From Nemania diffusa (lineage: Eukaryota > Ascomycota > Sordariomycetes > Xylariales > Xylariaceae), in contig JBBPUQ010000005.1 of assembly GCA_038501195.1 (NCBI GenBank), positions 310,001 through 374,000 of the forward strand: a DNA stretch of 64,000 nt. Direction: 5' to 3'. A program made the position numbers and the translations under genes. Numbering within the stretch: the first letter of the stretch is position 1; each line of letters opens with the position of its first letter. Positions 1 through 10,643 of the stretch are shown here, piece by piece. The notes beneath the pieces were generated by a model that saw nothing but the letters and a program-made list of their open reading frames with translations, was not told the origin of the DNA and ran no database searches.

Positions 1-634
1 ATCTTATTATCGCATGTTAGCAGTGTATACATTAGTCAACGAGTTTTTTTTTTAAGCACACCCCCACATCATTGTTACTGAAGTAAATAGCTTGTTAGGT
101 ATAAGCCTCTTATTACTTTAATATAAATAGGAGGAGAAACCTATTGCTACATATGGGGGAGTTGGCAGTGTGAACTCTATCATACTGCCCAGCCGCCAAC
201 ATGGGTTGAAGTATGAATCATGAGCTTAATGGAATAGTCTTTAGAGTTATCCGACATAATCATGGATTCCATAATAGTTTTCAGTCTAAGATATATGCAT
301 ATTATTCAGGATTTAATCGACATACTTTGCTATCGCTGCTTTGATATCCCCTATAGAGAACGGTTGATCATGTAGAGCTTGTATACACTAGTAGGAAGCA
401 TTTTAACTACATATATTTAATCTTGTCGACTTATCATATTTTGAGTTATGGGGAGCTAAACGAGCTGAGCAAGCCACAAAAATTTATTTATTTATTTTCC
501 CCCCCTCTCACCCTCCACCCGCCTCGCGCCAAACGAACAGTATAATGGGGCCTTTTGCGTAAGCGAGCAATCACACAAACCCAAAACCCGAGTGAATACA
601 AGTATGGCCACTGCACCACGTTGCAACATCGATC
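1..634. other. AT-rich intergenic stretch
   Basis: No coding frame with splice signals or recognisable motifs on either strand. It holds T- and A-rich runs, a TTTATTTATTTA stretch and a C-rich tract near 500-520, just before the tRNA gene. I see nothing else. Confidence 0.6.
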
Positions 635-764
635 GCCCGGTTAGCTCAATCGGTAGAGCGTGAGACTCTTAATCTCAAGGTTGCGGGTAAGCTATTCTGC
701 CAATAAAAATTCGGTTCCGAATTGTACTAACATCCACAACCAGGTTCGACCCCCGCATTGGGCT
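635..764 (+). tRNA. tRNA-Lys (anticodon CTT) split by a non-canonical intron
   Basis: Removing 687-743 leaves a complete 73-nt tRNA. The acceptor stem GCCCGGT pairs with ATTGGGC and is followed by discriminator T. The D stem is GCTC/GAGC, the anticodon stem TGAGA/TCTCA encloses loop CTCTTAA (anticodon CTT, lysine), the variable loop is AGGTT, and the T stem is GCGGG/CCCGC with loop TTCGACC. The usual nuclear tRNA intron site after position 37 is uninterrupted. The insert instead lies between positions 52 and 53, inside the T stem. The A box (in TAGCTCAATCGG) is intact. The B box GGTTCGACCCC is intact whether or not the insert is present, because the last G of the insert supplies its first base. 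A T-run terminator follows. The gene may be expressed and spliced, or may be a dead copy; sequence alone does not decide. Confidence 0.9.
687..743 (+). other. 57-nt spliceosomal-type intron inside the tRNA T arm
   Basis: The insert begins GTAAGC, carries a perfect TACTAAC branch sequence at 725-731 and ends CAG at 741-743, with 13 nt from the branch A to the 3' end. All three signals match those of the protein-gene introns in this window, and the length is typical of them. It contains a 7-bp inverted repeat, AATTCGG (708-714) and CCGAATT (717-723). Eukaryotic tRNA endonuclease normally cuts next to the anticodon, so it would not be expected to remove this insert. Confidence 0.8.
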
Positions 765-777
765 CAATTCCTAATGC

Positions 778-823
778 CTCCCAGTTTCAACTGGGAGTAC
801 CAACCTATTTTTTTGCTTTTTTT
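778..823 (+). terminator. Pol III-type terminator with preceding hairpin
   Basis: A perfect 9-bp inverted repeat (CTCCCAGTT at 778-786, AACTGGGAG at 789-797) is followed by two T7 runs at 808-814 and 817-823. This lies 14-59 nt after the tRNA 3' end. T-runs are the expected Pol III stop signal; the hairpin is extra. Confidence 0.6.
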
Positions 824-2403
824 ATATTTTATTCGAATTGTTCTGTGCAGTTTGCTATTAAAATATTAGTGAAGACATTCTTTTGAAAATTATTTCATTG
901 TGACGCGGTACGACGGCTGAGTATGCTACTGGTGTACTCCATCTGAGAGGGGTGGAAAACACTGCCTAAACTACCTACTGTCTTCTCTTTTGCCTCAATT
1001 GCGTATTTTTCTCTAACTAAGAGGATGAGTAAAGAATCAGTGAGTATAAATGAGCATTAAACTAGAGAACCAATAGAATAGGAGCAAAGCGATGCGTACA
1101 ATGTCTTCGTCCAGCAGTCATGGCCCGTTCTGGCCACCAGGCTCGGTCTGCCACTGAACCTATTTTTCGTCTCTTCGGGGTCGGGCTTGTAAGGGTCGGT
1201 ATCTACGTCGAGGTGGAGGATATCGGTCACCTTCGGCTCGAGATCCTTGCTCGAACTGTTGTAGGATATCTTGATTCTTTTTGCGAATCTCTTCTGAATC
1301 GGGCTTGTGATTTCTCAGAAATAGGTTTATAAACAATTCTTAATAGTGGTATATGCACTTGAGGAATTTATAGTGAATAAATAAAAATTTACATAGTTAT
1401 TTCAGAGATTGTTATGATAATTTATAAGACCATAATGTTAACAGGTTTTTTATAGATAACCTCTAACTAATGCCACGTATGCTCATAATATTCAGCAAAA
1501 ATAAGGTTTATCGATATGTCATCGTCTTGGAAATCATGAGGAAGGAAGACTGCTGGTTTAAAGAGGTTTATAATATGCAGTCGCCCTCACTTAACGAGAC
1601 CGAAGGGATATTTCGCTGAAATGACCTCTACCACTTTAAAGTAGGAATTCGCTCTTTATTAATAGGCAGAGGATATTACCTCCTAAATTGCTGCAGGGAC
1701 GCCGTAGACGGTATCCCTCCGCCGGGCCCGGAATGCCAACATCAATGACGGCCGTAGCTAAGACATGCTAGCCCCATAAAGATTCCAATACCAACCCGAC
1801 GGCCACCCATCTAGCGCCGTAGATTAAAGAAAATGTAAGACTGCGCCGCACGCGATATAGAGGAAACGCGTGCCAGTCGTGTCAGAGAGACACGCTCGAA
1901 ACGGGTGTAGTCAATCTAAAGTGGGCGATATTGAGTCTCTGACGTTGGCTCCTACTTACTACATTGCATTGCTGCGAACCGCAATGCGCGCCTATAGTAT
2001 GCATAGTAGTGCACGCACGCACGTCATGGCAAGAAGATGGGAGAAGGGATGGGTTGGAAAAGATAGCTCAGGCGCGATCGAGACTGGTGCTCTCCGTTGC
2101 CGCCGCCGCGTGAGGCTTCCTTGAACGATACTTGCTTCTCATTACGTTTTGTGTAAACCTTAGGTCAGAGTTCATAGTTCATACACACGCGATACCCCCA
2201 TGCGCAGGATAGCAGTTGGGTTATTGGCACCGAAAAAAACGAAAGACGACGACGAACTACATCAACCGCTGCGCGCAACTAACTAGACGAAGAATAGATC
2301 GCGGGTTTATACGCTCTTGACGAGTATACGATTAGCGCGACAGATATTCCATGAAAACACCTTACCGCCATCACCGCTATCGCCGCCGAGATTCACTTAT
2401 ACG
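824..2403. other. Intergenic stretch, possible coding remnant
   Basis: AT-rich to about 1700, then more balanced. The minus strand between about 1330 and 1150 reads as a coding-like, charged frame (KKNQDILQQFEQ, then an arginine/proline-rich run) that soon ends in a stop. No family was recognised and no start or splice context supports a live gene. The last 300 bases are the promoter and 5' leader of the AXL2-like gene. Confidence 0.4.
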
Positions 2404-5400
2404 ATGATGGCGACGCGGCGGCGGGCGAGTCCCCGTCCCCGTCGCAGCAGGATCATCACAGGTATCTCACGACACTTACAGTTGTTATTTACGAGCCAGG
2501 TCGCGATTCTACTCTTCGGCTTTACTACGCCCGTGGCGAGCACGCCGATATCATACTTCCCCTTAAATTCACAATTACCACCCGTGGCGCGCGTCGCGGA
2601 GCCATTCTCCTTCATCTTCTCGCCACTCACGTTCTCTTCCGATACTAAGATGAGCTACGCGCTAGCCGACGGCTCACCGCCCTGGCTCTCACTCGACAGC
2701 GCGTCCAGAAAGTTATCAGGAACTCCCGACGATGCCTTGATACCCCCGGGCGACACACTAGTTGGTGTCGTAATCACGCTCGTGGCAAGCGATGACACGG
2801 GCTCGACAGCCGCGAATGCAACACTTGTCGTGTCGCGCGGTCCGGCGCCCATTGTGCGGATACCAATTGAAGATCAGATTGAGAAAATCGGACCGTACTC
2901 GGCGCCCTCATCCCTATTAGTTCATCCGTCAAGCGAGTTCACCTTCAAGTTCGACCCAAATACCTTCGGCATCGGCGCTGCGGGGGATAGAAATGGTCAA
3001 ACCAAGACCCGAGATCTAAAACGAGAGGAGGACGGAGCCGTGAACAGACCAGGGCTGAACTACTATGCGGTATCTGGCGACAACGCGCCCCTCCCATCCT
3101 GGATCGGGTTCGACGCGGAAAAGCTCGCTTTCTCGGGCAAAACACCATCCTCCGAGTCTCTCGTAGAACCGCCTCAGAAGTTTGGGTTTCGGTTAGTAGC
3201 TTCGGATGTTGTCGGATTCTCATCGGCCTTCGTCGACTTCTCCATCGTAGTGGGCCGCCACGAACTCACTGTCGACGAGCCCCTTGTCGAATTAAATGCG
3301 ACGACGGGGAAACCACTAGAGTATACCGATCTACCCACAATCTTAAAATTGGATAAACAACCGTTACAGGCAGATAATGTTTCTTCTATCACTGCAGATG
3401 GACTGCCAGCATGGCTTGCATTTGACGAGAAATCGTGGAAGGTTAGCGGGACGCCGGAAAAAGATGCACAACCCACCAACGTCACGATTGTGGTGGTGGA
3501 CAAGTATTCCGACGCCTTGAACGTGACCCTCGCGATAAATTTCTACACCAAAATCTTCACGTCTGACCTCCCCAGTCTCAATATATCAGCGGGGAAAGAC
3601 TTCTCATTCGATCTTAAAAAGTTCCTCGTCGCCCCTATGGAGACGGAGATCACGGCCGAGACGCAGCCCGCCGGCTCGTGGATCCGATTCGACGAATCGA
3701 CTTTGATCCTCTCCGGGACGGCGCCTAAGGCACCGAGCGGAGGAACTGCACACTATGTGAACGAGCTTCGGACCACGTTTAACGCGACGCATAAGGGCAC
3801 TAAAGATCAGGAAGCGAAAAATTTACAGATTCATGTGAACCTTCCCCCACCGCCGGAAAAGAGTCCCAGTCCCCCAAAGCCAGGTAGAAAGGGAGGAGAC
3901 GACGACTCGCGCAGAAACCTGTACTGGCTCCTTGTCATTCCGGTCTTGCTCATTGCCATTGCCATCATCGTAGCGATCTTCCTGGTGCGCAGACGACGGC
4001 AACAGCCGAGAAAGCTGGACTTTTCAGAGGTCTCGGGGCCGGTGCCGGGTACCTTTGTGGCAAATGGGTTTATGGACACCTCGTTTCAGGGGTTACGGCA
4101 TATGCTGGACACAGGACAGCCGGCACCATCTACACAGCCAAACGGTTTTGTGCCAACGGTCCCTCCAAGTCTTCGCATGTCGCAGACGATGCCGAATCCA
4201 AGCACTGATATAGATCACACCAGCCCACACGCAATGACCACTCAATCTGGGGCCATCAAGCTTGCACTCCCCGGTAACAACATGGGCGAAGCACGAGGGT
4301 CTTGGTTCTCCGGCCGCCAGACAGGACAGACGCGTCCGTCTCCGGCAGTTACGGACGAGGTGAGTCTGCTCTCAGACACCAGCGTCGGGGACGACATGCA
4401 CATCGCGGAAGAGGATCTATCGCCCATAAAGCTACCCGAAAGCATGTATGGAAAGTCAGCTCTCCTAGAGGCCCCGAAGGCGGAGCCGTTGAGCATACAG
4501 CCGACTCCGGAGCTCGCCTACGCGGTGGCCAGAAAATACGACTACGTCTCAGACGATGACACGCCGCCTGCGACCGGATATGTAGAGCGGCGGAGGTCGG
4601 GCTACCAACAAAGCACGCGTGCCAGCCTCCGCGGAGTTCAGCACAGACTCTCCACCGTCTGGAAACGAGGGAGCGTGACTAGGATTTTAGGGGACCAGAA
4701 GCGACACAGCCAACTTAGCGCATCTTCAGGCGTGACAACACGTACGAGTATCCTTACCTCTGGAGTCACGGAAGAAGCGACTACGGCGAGCACGAATGTG
4801 GTGGCCAGACCGACGGTGATCCACATACCCAGTAGGCCCGGCGAGGCGCGACAAGTAAGCAGAAGGACGGATGATTCATCGACATTCTTCGGCGGCCGTT
4901 CTCTTACCAAATCCCAACGGAATTATGGCCTCGCAACAAGCACGATACCAGTACCAGCGGACCCTCCCGCCATGGGAGAAGTAGACCACCCGGCTACTTC
5001 GATGGAGCCAGACCTAGGTCAAGACGCCGTCACAACATGGGATCCGCTATCGAGGAATTCCCTCGGCATCGCGTACGCAGACCTCATCCAAACCGGGCAC
5101 GCGATAGGGGAGCCGTTCGTCAGCCCAGAAGAACCGCCGGTGGGCGTGGCGCAGAGCAAAAACTGGGACAGCCACCACACAAGCAAAGACCTCATGTCTC
5201 CCGACCGGTGGCCCGTGCCAGACGTATTCCTCGGCCTCGGCCAGCGCTCTCCACCCCCTCAACAACACGCCGCCGCTCACGAGCCGCACGCAGCGCCCAC
5301 CGGAGCGGCAGCAGCGAAGAAGAGAAACAGCTTCCTGCGCATGTCGCGCGGGTCCGGGTGCATGCCGACGCCGCTCGCGCACAAGCGCGGCAGCAACAAC

Positions 5401-5835
5401 AACGGCAACGGCAGCACCAAGGCGCGGCGGTCGTCGCGCGAGGAGCGGCTGCGCATCAGCCGGATCCGGGAGCAGAAGGCGCTGGACGAGTTCCGGGCCA
5501 TGATGGCGTCCGCGTCCTCTGCGACGCCCTCGCCCAGCGCGCACCAGACACACACCGAGTGGCCCGGGCCGCGGGCGCGCCAGCTGCCCGAGACGCCCAG
5601 CCGGGGCCCGCTGACGGACCGGCTGAACGAGTCGAGGAGTGGTGGCGGGGGCGGGCTGAAGAGCACGAGGAGTGTGAAGACGGTGCGGAGCGCCAAGAGC
5701 GTTCGGAGCGCGTGGGGAGGGGACGAGGATGATGAGGATGCGTGGGAGGATATCAGGCCGCCGGAGTCGGTGGTGGGGGGTGTGCACGGGTGGGAGCCTG
5801 AGAGGAGCGATGGGAGCTTTCCGGTTTATATCTGA
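2404..5835 (+). CDS. AXL2: Axl2-like axial budding pattern / polarity membrane protein
   Basis: Intronless frame of 1143 aa from the ATG at 2404. The frame is open upstream to an ATG at 2317, but starting at 2404 places a basic stretch and hydrophobic segment (AILLFGFTTPVAS) as an N-terminal signal peptide. The ectodomain has repeated cadherin-like (dystroglycan-type) modules with the recurring pattern PxWLxFD...LSGTP, near residues 60-90, 220-245, 330-350 and 425-440. One transmembrane helix (LLVIPVLLIAIAIIVAIFLV) lies near residues 507-530 and is followed by RRRR. The cytoplasmic tail of about 600 aa is Ser/Pro/Arg-rich and low in complexity. This matches Axl2/Bud10, a plasma-membrane landmark that links septins and Cdc42 to growth-site selection in yeast; in filamentous fungi the role is septin organisation and conidiation. 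The last 600 bp are very GC-rich, giving long false frames in other registers. Confidence 0.85.
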   Translation: MMATRRRASPRPRRSRIITGISRHLQLLFTSQVAILLFGFTTPVASTPISYFPLNSQLPPVARVAEPFSFIFSPLTFSSDTKMSYALADGSPPWLSLDSASRKLSGTPDDALIPPGDTLVGVVITLVASDDTGSTAANATLVVSRGPAPIVRIPIEDQIEKIGPYSAPSSLLVHPSSEFTFKFDPNTFGIGAAGDRNGQTKTRDLKREEDGAVNRPGLNYYAVSGDNAPLPSWIGFDAEKLAFSGKTPSSESLVEPPQKFGFRLVASDVVGFSSAFVDFSIVVGRHELTVDEPLVELNATTGKPLEYTDLPTILKLDKQPLQADNVSSITADGLPAWLAFDEKSWKVSGTPEKDAQPTNVTIVVVDKYSDALNVTLAINFYTKIFTSDLPSLNISAGKDFSFDLKKFLVAPMETEITAETQPAGSWIRFDESTLILSGTAPKAPSGGTAHYVNELRTTFNATHKGTKDQEAKNLQIHVNLPPPPEKSPSPPKPGRKGGDDDSRRNLYWLLVIPVLLIAIAIIVAIFLVRRRRQQPRKLDFSEVSGPVPGTFVANGFMDTSFQGLRHMLDTGQPAPSTQPNGFVPTVPPSLRMSQTMPNPSTDIDHTSPHAMTTQSGAIKLALPGNNMGEARGSWFSGRQTGQTRPSPAVTDEVSLLSDTSVGDDMHIAEEDLSPIKLPESMYGKSALLEAPKAEPLSIQPTPELAYAVARKYDYVSDDDTPPATGYVERRRSGYQQSTRASLRGVQHRLSTVWKRGSVTRILGDQKRHSQLSASSGVTTRTSILTSGVTEEATTASTNVVARPTVIHIPSRPGEARQVSRRTDDSSTFFGGRSLTKSQRNYGLATSTIPVPADPPAMGEVDHPATSMEPDLGQDAVTTWDPLSRNSLGIAYADLIQTGHAIGEPFVSPEEPPVGVAQSKNWDSHHTSKDLMSPDRWPVPDVFLGLGQRSPPPQQHAAAHEPHAAPTGAAAAKKRNSFLRMSRGSGCMPTPLAHKRGSNNNGNGSTKARRSSREERLRISRIREQKALDEFRAMMASASSATPSPSAHQTHTEWPGPRARQLPETPSRGPLTDRLNESRSGGGGGLKSTRSVKTVRSAKSVRSAWGGDEDDEDAWEDIRPPESVVGGVHGWEPERSDGSFPVYI

Positions 5836-8694
5836 GGTGAAGGAGAGATGCCGTGGATAGAGAGCGTGGTGTAATAGGACTGGTCTGGCTGTTTTGTCTG
5901 TCTGTCTGTCTGTTTGTTTGTTCGTAATACCTGGGTGTCTACCTGCCTACCTACCTGAGCTCATCTGCTGTTATTATTATACCTGGCTAGCGAGAGAGCG
6001 TCGAGGTTTGAATCTAAGTGGTTTCTAAATAGGAGCGCTTGCAACCTGTTCCACGGTGACGACGGGTTTATGCTACTTGTGTCGCTGATCGTGAGCTGTG
6101 ATGTGGGATGCAATTGAGGAGCCCATGCACTCCGCGGCCCCTACTTGTTAGTGTACCGCATAGATTCATGGCCCAGGCTACATGCGTATAGATTCACGAT
6201 GCTGGGTCGATGTGGTGGTGTAAGTCACGGGATGGCAGCACGGCGCGCTGCATGCTGGGAAGCCTAGGCTAGGCGTTTCGGGGGGTTGTAGGGGTATCGG
6301 CATGACCGGGATGGCCTGGCCTGGCCCGGCTGGACACGCCTAGGCTCCAGTACCTAACCTACCAGGTCCTACCTACAGTAGATAACTCTGTACCTTAGTA
6401 GACTGCAGTTCGCACTTCTTCTCTATGCGTAGGTACTGTAAGCGCTCACCGCTCCGGACCTCTCATTTCCCCAGCTCACTGGAAACTATTGTGTATTTGC
6501 ATGCTGATTAGGGTAAAATATATATCATCTGTATTTAGTTCCACCCAAGTGTAGGGCCCATGGTAAACCTTGTCTCTGTCCTCACCCCCCGGCGCGCGGG
6601 GAGGGATGAGTCTCATCATGTGACTCCTCCTTGATACAGGACAGGATAGGACAGGACAGGAACATGCTTGATTGACGCCTGAAAGAATAATTTGGAAGCA
6701 CAAGTAAGAAGTAAGGGCGGTTGGGCTGTGCTGGCTGGCTGGCTGGTTGGCTGTCGCTGACGACTCGCGAATGATGAACCTTGAATATTGAATACGCGGC
6801 TATCATATATACCAAGCAAGTATACCTATATATCACTCTGCTCTAGCTACCTATAGTAAGGTACTCTAGCGTGCGACGTCATATTTTATCTTGTGGATTT
6901 TGAGGAGAAATTGAGAACACCCTTTTGGTTTCTACACTTGCAGGCCGATAACTAGAAATTGGGCGTTGACCTTAGTACGGAGATGTAGCACGAAATCCAA
7001 TAAATATCTATCTGTCCTATGATATGTCACCGCTACCTGTCTAGGTACTCTGTACTCTGGTTAGGTATCCCTTGGTCTACTCAGCTGGCTATAACGGCTA
7101 ATTATCTGAAAACTTAGCTACCTACATACTTTCCTGGTAAGTAGACACATTACATGATGACTGTAACAAATCTGGACTTACATCACCTGCATCTATGTAG
7201 GAACCCAGTTTAAGGCTTCAGCCTGAGATTCGTGACCGGCTTCACAAGATATGCACATAGTAGGTACTGCGTAGGTCGCGTGCTAGAGCTACCTACCTGT
7301 AGATAAGGCCATCTGTAACCTAAGGCAGGGTATATAGAGGTAGAGATAGTGCAGCCCACCAGATTTTCTCCATATGCCCACGCCTATTTGCTCCCTCCCT
7401 CCCCCCTGCCCGCGTAAGGTAACTACATGGGTACTTATAGAAGATTTAGGGGGGCAAGCCCCTCACAGCATAGCCTGCAACCTAAGGAGGGGGGCGTATA
7501 CTGTACAGTAGGTACCTACTTAGGTATCAACTCTCTCTGTTTTGTTCAGCTCCTCACTTTCTGTACAACCACTTCCAAAACATTCTACATTCTATTTTAA
7601 TATACAAAACAAACAAAGTTCGTCCTGACTAAATTTCTCAAGTTTTTGGACATGTTTGTCCGGATACTCTGTCTCAGTCAAAGTTATCTAGGAACACCAA
7701 AGATACCTATATAATAGGAGGGGACTGACAATCTCTTAACCTACCTCCGTAGTACAGCGTACATAGTACTTAGTTCGCAACTAAGCCTATATTGCTCTAG
7801 CCCTCTCAACTCTTTCTGTTTAGATAATCCGCGTAGGTACATGTTTTATCCCCAATAATACCTGACAGTCTGCACCTGTTCTTCTGCTCTTGTCTGTACA
7901 TAGTTTGTACCTCGCTCCGCGCCGATGCACTTTTTTTTTGTTCAAGTCATTTGGCATGCTTTGCACCCTGCACGCCTCGCAACCCCGCCCTTCGTCTTCG
8001 TCCTCACGACCTGGGCAAATCCTCGACTGGCCGCTGTAGCCCGCCGCCAGCCAGATCCCATATCATATTCCCAAACCATCATCACCTACCAACAGTTGTC
8101 GTGATTAAACCTACCTACTGTCTTGCCCTATCCTGCCTTGCCTAACCTACTACCACCACCACCTTATCTGGTCTGCAACCTTTTTTTTCCCCCCTCTCTC
8201 CTCCTACCAATACCTACCAGAGAAAAATCGGCAATTGTTATTATTTTTTTTGTTGGGTTCTATTTCCTTCCAGTACTGACCATATTGACCCCTAGTCTAG
8301 TCCTGCTAGTCTCGTGCCGTAGCCGCTCGACACTCTGGTCCCGACCCGATTCTTTTGGCGCGATACGAATCCTTTCTCTGCCTTGACAACACCCATCTTG
8401 CTCTCGGTTTATCCATCGCGCAACTTTCTACGGCCCACGATCTGCGGCACCCCTAAAGTACCTACCGATCTACCCAGGCTTTTTTCTTAGAGTGTGTTCT
8501 GTTCGAGCCACGACCTGTCTAGGCACACATTCCGCACTGCCGACAGCCCAACGACGACCAATCTGCCCCTCCTTCAGCCAGCCCGCCGACGCCCATCTTA
8601 TCCCATCCCAACTGACGACTGACTGACCACCACCGCCACCATCCCCCTTTCTTGAACTGCCACTCCGCCTTCGATTTCAGCATCTCCTGTCGTC
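5836..8694. other. Long intergenic / promoter region with microsatellites
   Basis: No gene seen. It holds GTCTGTCTGTCTGTCTG near 5895, CTACCTGCCTACCTACCTG near 5940, a GGCTGGCTGGCTGG tract near 6727, and many TAGGTA/CCTACC copies. From about 7850 it becomes CT-rich with pyrimidine runs, as expected for the promoter and long 5' leader of the PP2C gene. Confidence 0.6.
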
Positions 8695-10643
8695 ATGGGT
8701 CAAACCCTCTCGGAGCCCGTTGTCGAGAAGGTATTCACTCAGTCTTTTGCACTCCCGCGTCAATTGCGCCGCTTCCATGTCCTAGTAACAACCCCGGTCA
8801 TCTGGGCGCGTGCCCGCCTGCGTAGATGACCTCATGATATGCATTATATTTATTATTATATCTGCTCCTCTTGCATTGTCCCCTTTCATTCCGCCGAGCC
8901 GCCATTGCCGTCTGTCTGGTCTCTCACTGACACCCTTCTCATAAAACTAGACCTCGGACAAAGGTGAAGATGACCGGCTACTATACGGCGTCTCGGCCAT
9001 GCAGGGATGGCGCATCAGCATGGAGGATTCCCATTGCACCGTTCTCGATCTCCTAACGCCTCAAGGCGACGATACCAAGACACATCCTTCGCGGTTATCA
9101 TTCTTCGGTGTATTCGATGGCCACGGCGGAGATAAGGTTGCCCAGTTCGCTGGCAAGCACATACCCGATATTCTCGTCAAGCAGGATACATTCAAAAAGG
9201 GTAACTACGAGCAGTCGCTCAAAGATTGCTTTCTCGCTACCGATCGCGCCATATTGAGCGGTATGTACCTCCCCCGCCCTTGTCGCCCTTGTCGCCCTTG
9301 TCAGTACCATATTCTGCCCACGAATCTGCTAACCTCCCATCTAGATCCCCAGTACGAGGATGAAGTGTCCGGATGTACTGCCTGCTGTGGATTAATCACT
9401 GCTGACAAGGTCTTCATTGTGCGTGGTAACCCCCAAACTGTGACGAGTTGCCCGATTGTGCAAATAGCTAACTGGCTGTCTCTTTCTCTCCCCCTTAGGC
9501 GAATGCTGGAGACTCGAGAAGCGTATTGGGAGTCAAGGGACGGGCGAAACCGCTGTCCTTTGATCACAAGCCGCAGAACGAAGGTTAGCCTCCCTCATCT
9601 TGCTATGCATTGGCGAAGTGCTTACGTGAATGGTTTTACTTCTACAGGCGAAAAGGCCCGAATCACTGCTGCTGGTGGTTTTGTCGACTTCGGCCGAGTC
9701 AACGGCAATCTCGCCCTCTCTCGCGCCATTGGAGACTTCGAATTCAAAAAGAGTGCTGAGCTTGCACCAGAACAACAGATAGTAACTGCGTATCCCGACG
9801 TCGTGATGCATGAGCTTAGCGACGACGACGAATTTTTGGTTATTGCATGTGATGGTGCGTTGCCCATCCACCCTATATTTCTTCGTCATGGCGGCTAGAC
9901 TAACGTTTTGCTAGGCATCTGGGATTGCCAGTCGTCACAAGCTGTCGTCGAGTTTGTGCGTAGAGGCATCGCCGCAAAACAAGAACTAGATAAGATTTGC
10001 GAGAATATGATGGACAACTGCTTGGCCTCCAACTCGGAGACGGGTGGAGTGGGATGCGACAACATGACCATGACCATCATAGGTTTCCTACGTGGCAAGA
10101 CGAAGGCGGAGTGGTATGAAGAGGTTGCCAGCCGAGTAGCTAAAGGTGACGGCCCCTGCGCCCCTCCCGAATACGGTATGCCATCTTAGAGCCCGGGTCT
10201 CCTGGAACGAACTGACTTGCGGTGCCTCAGCCGAATTCCGGGGACCTGGTGTTCATCACAACTACGATGACAGCGATAGCGGCTATGATCACGACCTAGA
10301 AAGCAAATCTAGGAATTACGGTGTTGGTGGGTACAAGGGTCGCATTATATTCCTAGGAGACGGCACGGAAGTTCTGACGGACTCGGACGACGCGGAGATG
10401 TTCGACAACTCGGAAGAGGATAAGGATCTGACAAGTCAGGTTTCGAAAAACATAGCGGATGATGGCGAACTCCCGCCCAGAGCCCCCTCGCCTCCCCCGC
10501 GCGGAACGAAGAAACCACAGGAACCCTCGAATGCAGCAACGGACGAATCGACAAAAAAAGAGACTGAGGCTGACGAATCTGCCAAGGAGAGTTCTGCGGA
10601 AGCTGCGAAACCTACGCCATCGTCTACTGTATCACAAGAATGA
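8695..10643 (+). CDS. PP2C-type Ser/Thr phosphatase (Ptc2/Ptc3 type), seven exons
   Basis: Exons: 8695-8730, 8951-9260, 9345-9418, 9499-9583, 9648-9854, 9915-10175, 10231-10643; together 461 aa. All six introns are GT-AG and keep phase. The first exon codes only MGQTLSEPVVEK, whose MGxxxS start fits an N-myristoylation signal. PP2C motifs follow in order: RISMED (33-38), FDGHGG with metal-binding Asp68, GCTAC, NAGDSRSVL, ACDGIWDC with Asp237, and GCDNMT with Asp286. The C-terminal 130 aa are acidic, then Pro/Ser/Glu-rich. The family removes phosphate from MAP kinases, CDKs and DNA-damage kinases in yeast. Intron 2 carries three tandem copies of CGCCCTTGT, is 84 nt long and has no in-frame stop, so retaining it would only insert residues. 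Confidence 0.93.

Noticed and set aside
687..743. tRNA insert as a normal anticodon-loop intron or sequencing noise
   Set aside because: The anticodon loop is uninterrupted, and random insertion would not supply GTAAG, TACTAAC and CAG at proper spacing with exact restoration of the T stem.
5047..5787. 246-codon minus-strand frame under the AXL2 tail
   Set aside because: It lies fully opposite a GC-rich, low-complexity coding end, has no motif, and is the usual shadow of such sequence.
8999..9898. Single 299-codon frame through the PP2C gene
   Set aside because: It reads through four introns. The spliced model restores all PP2C motifs, including NAGDSRSVL and SFDHKP, which the unspliced frame loses.
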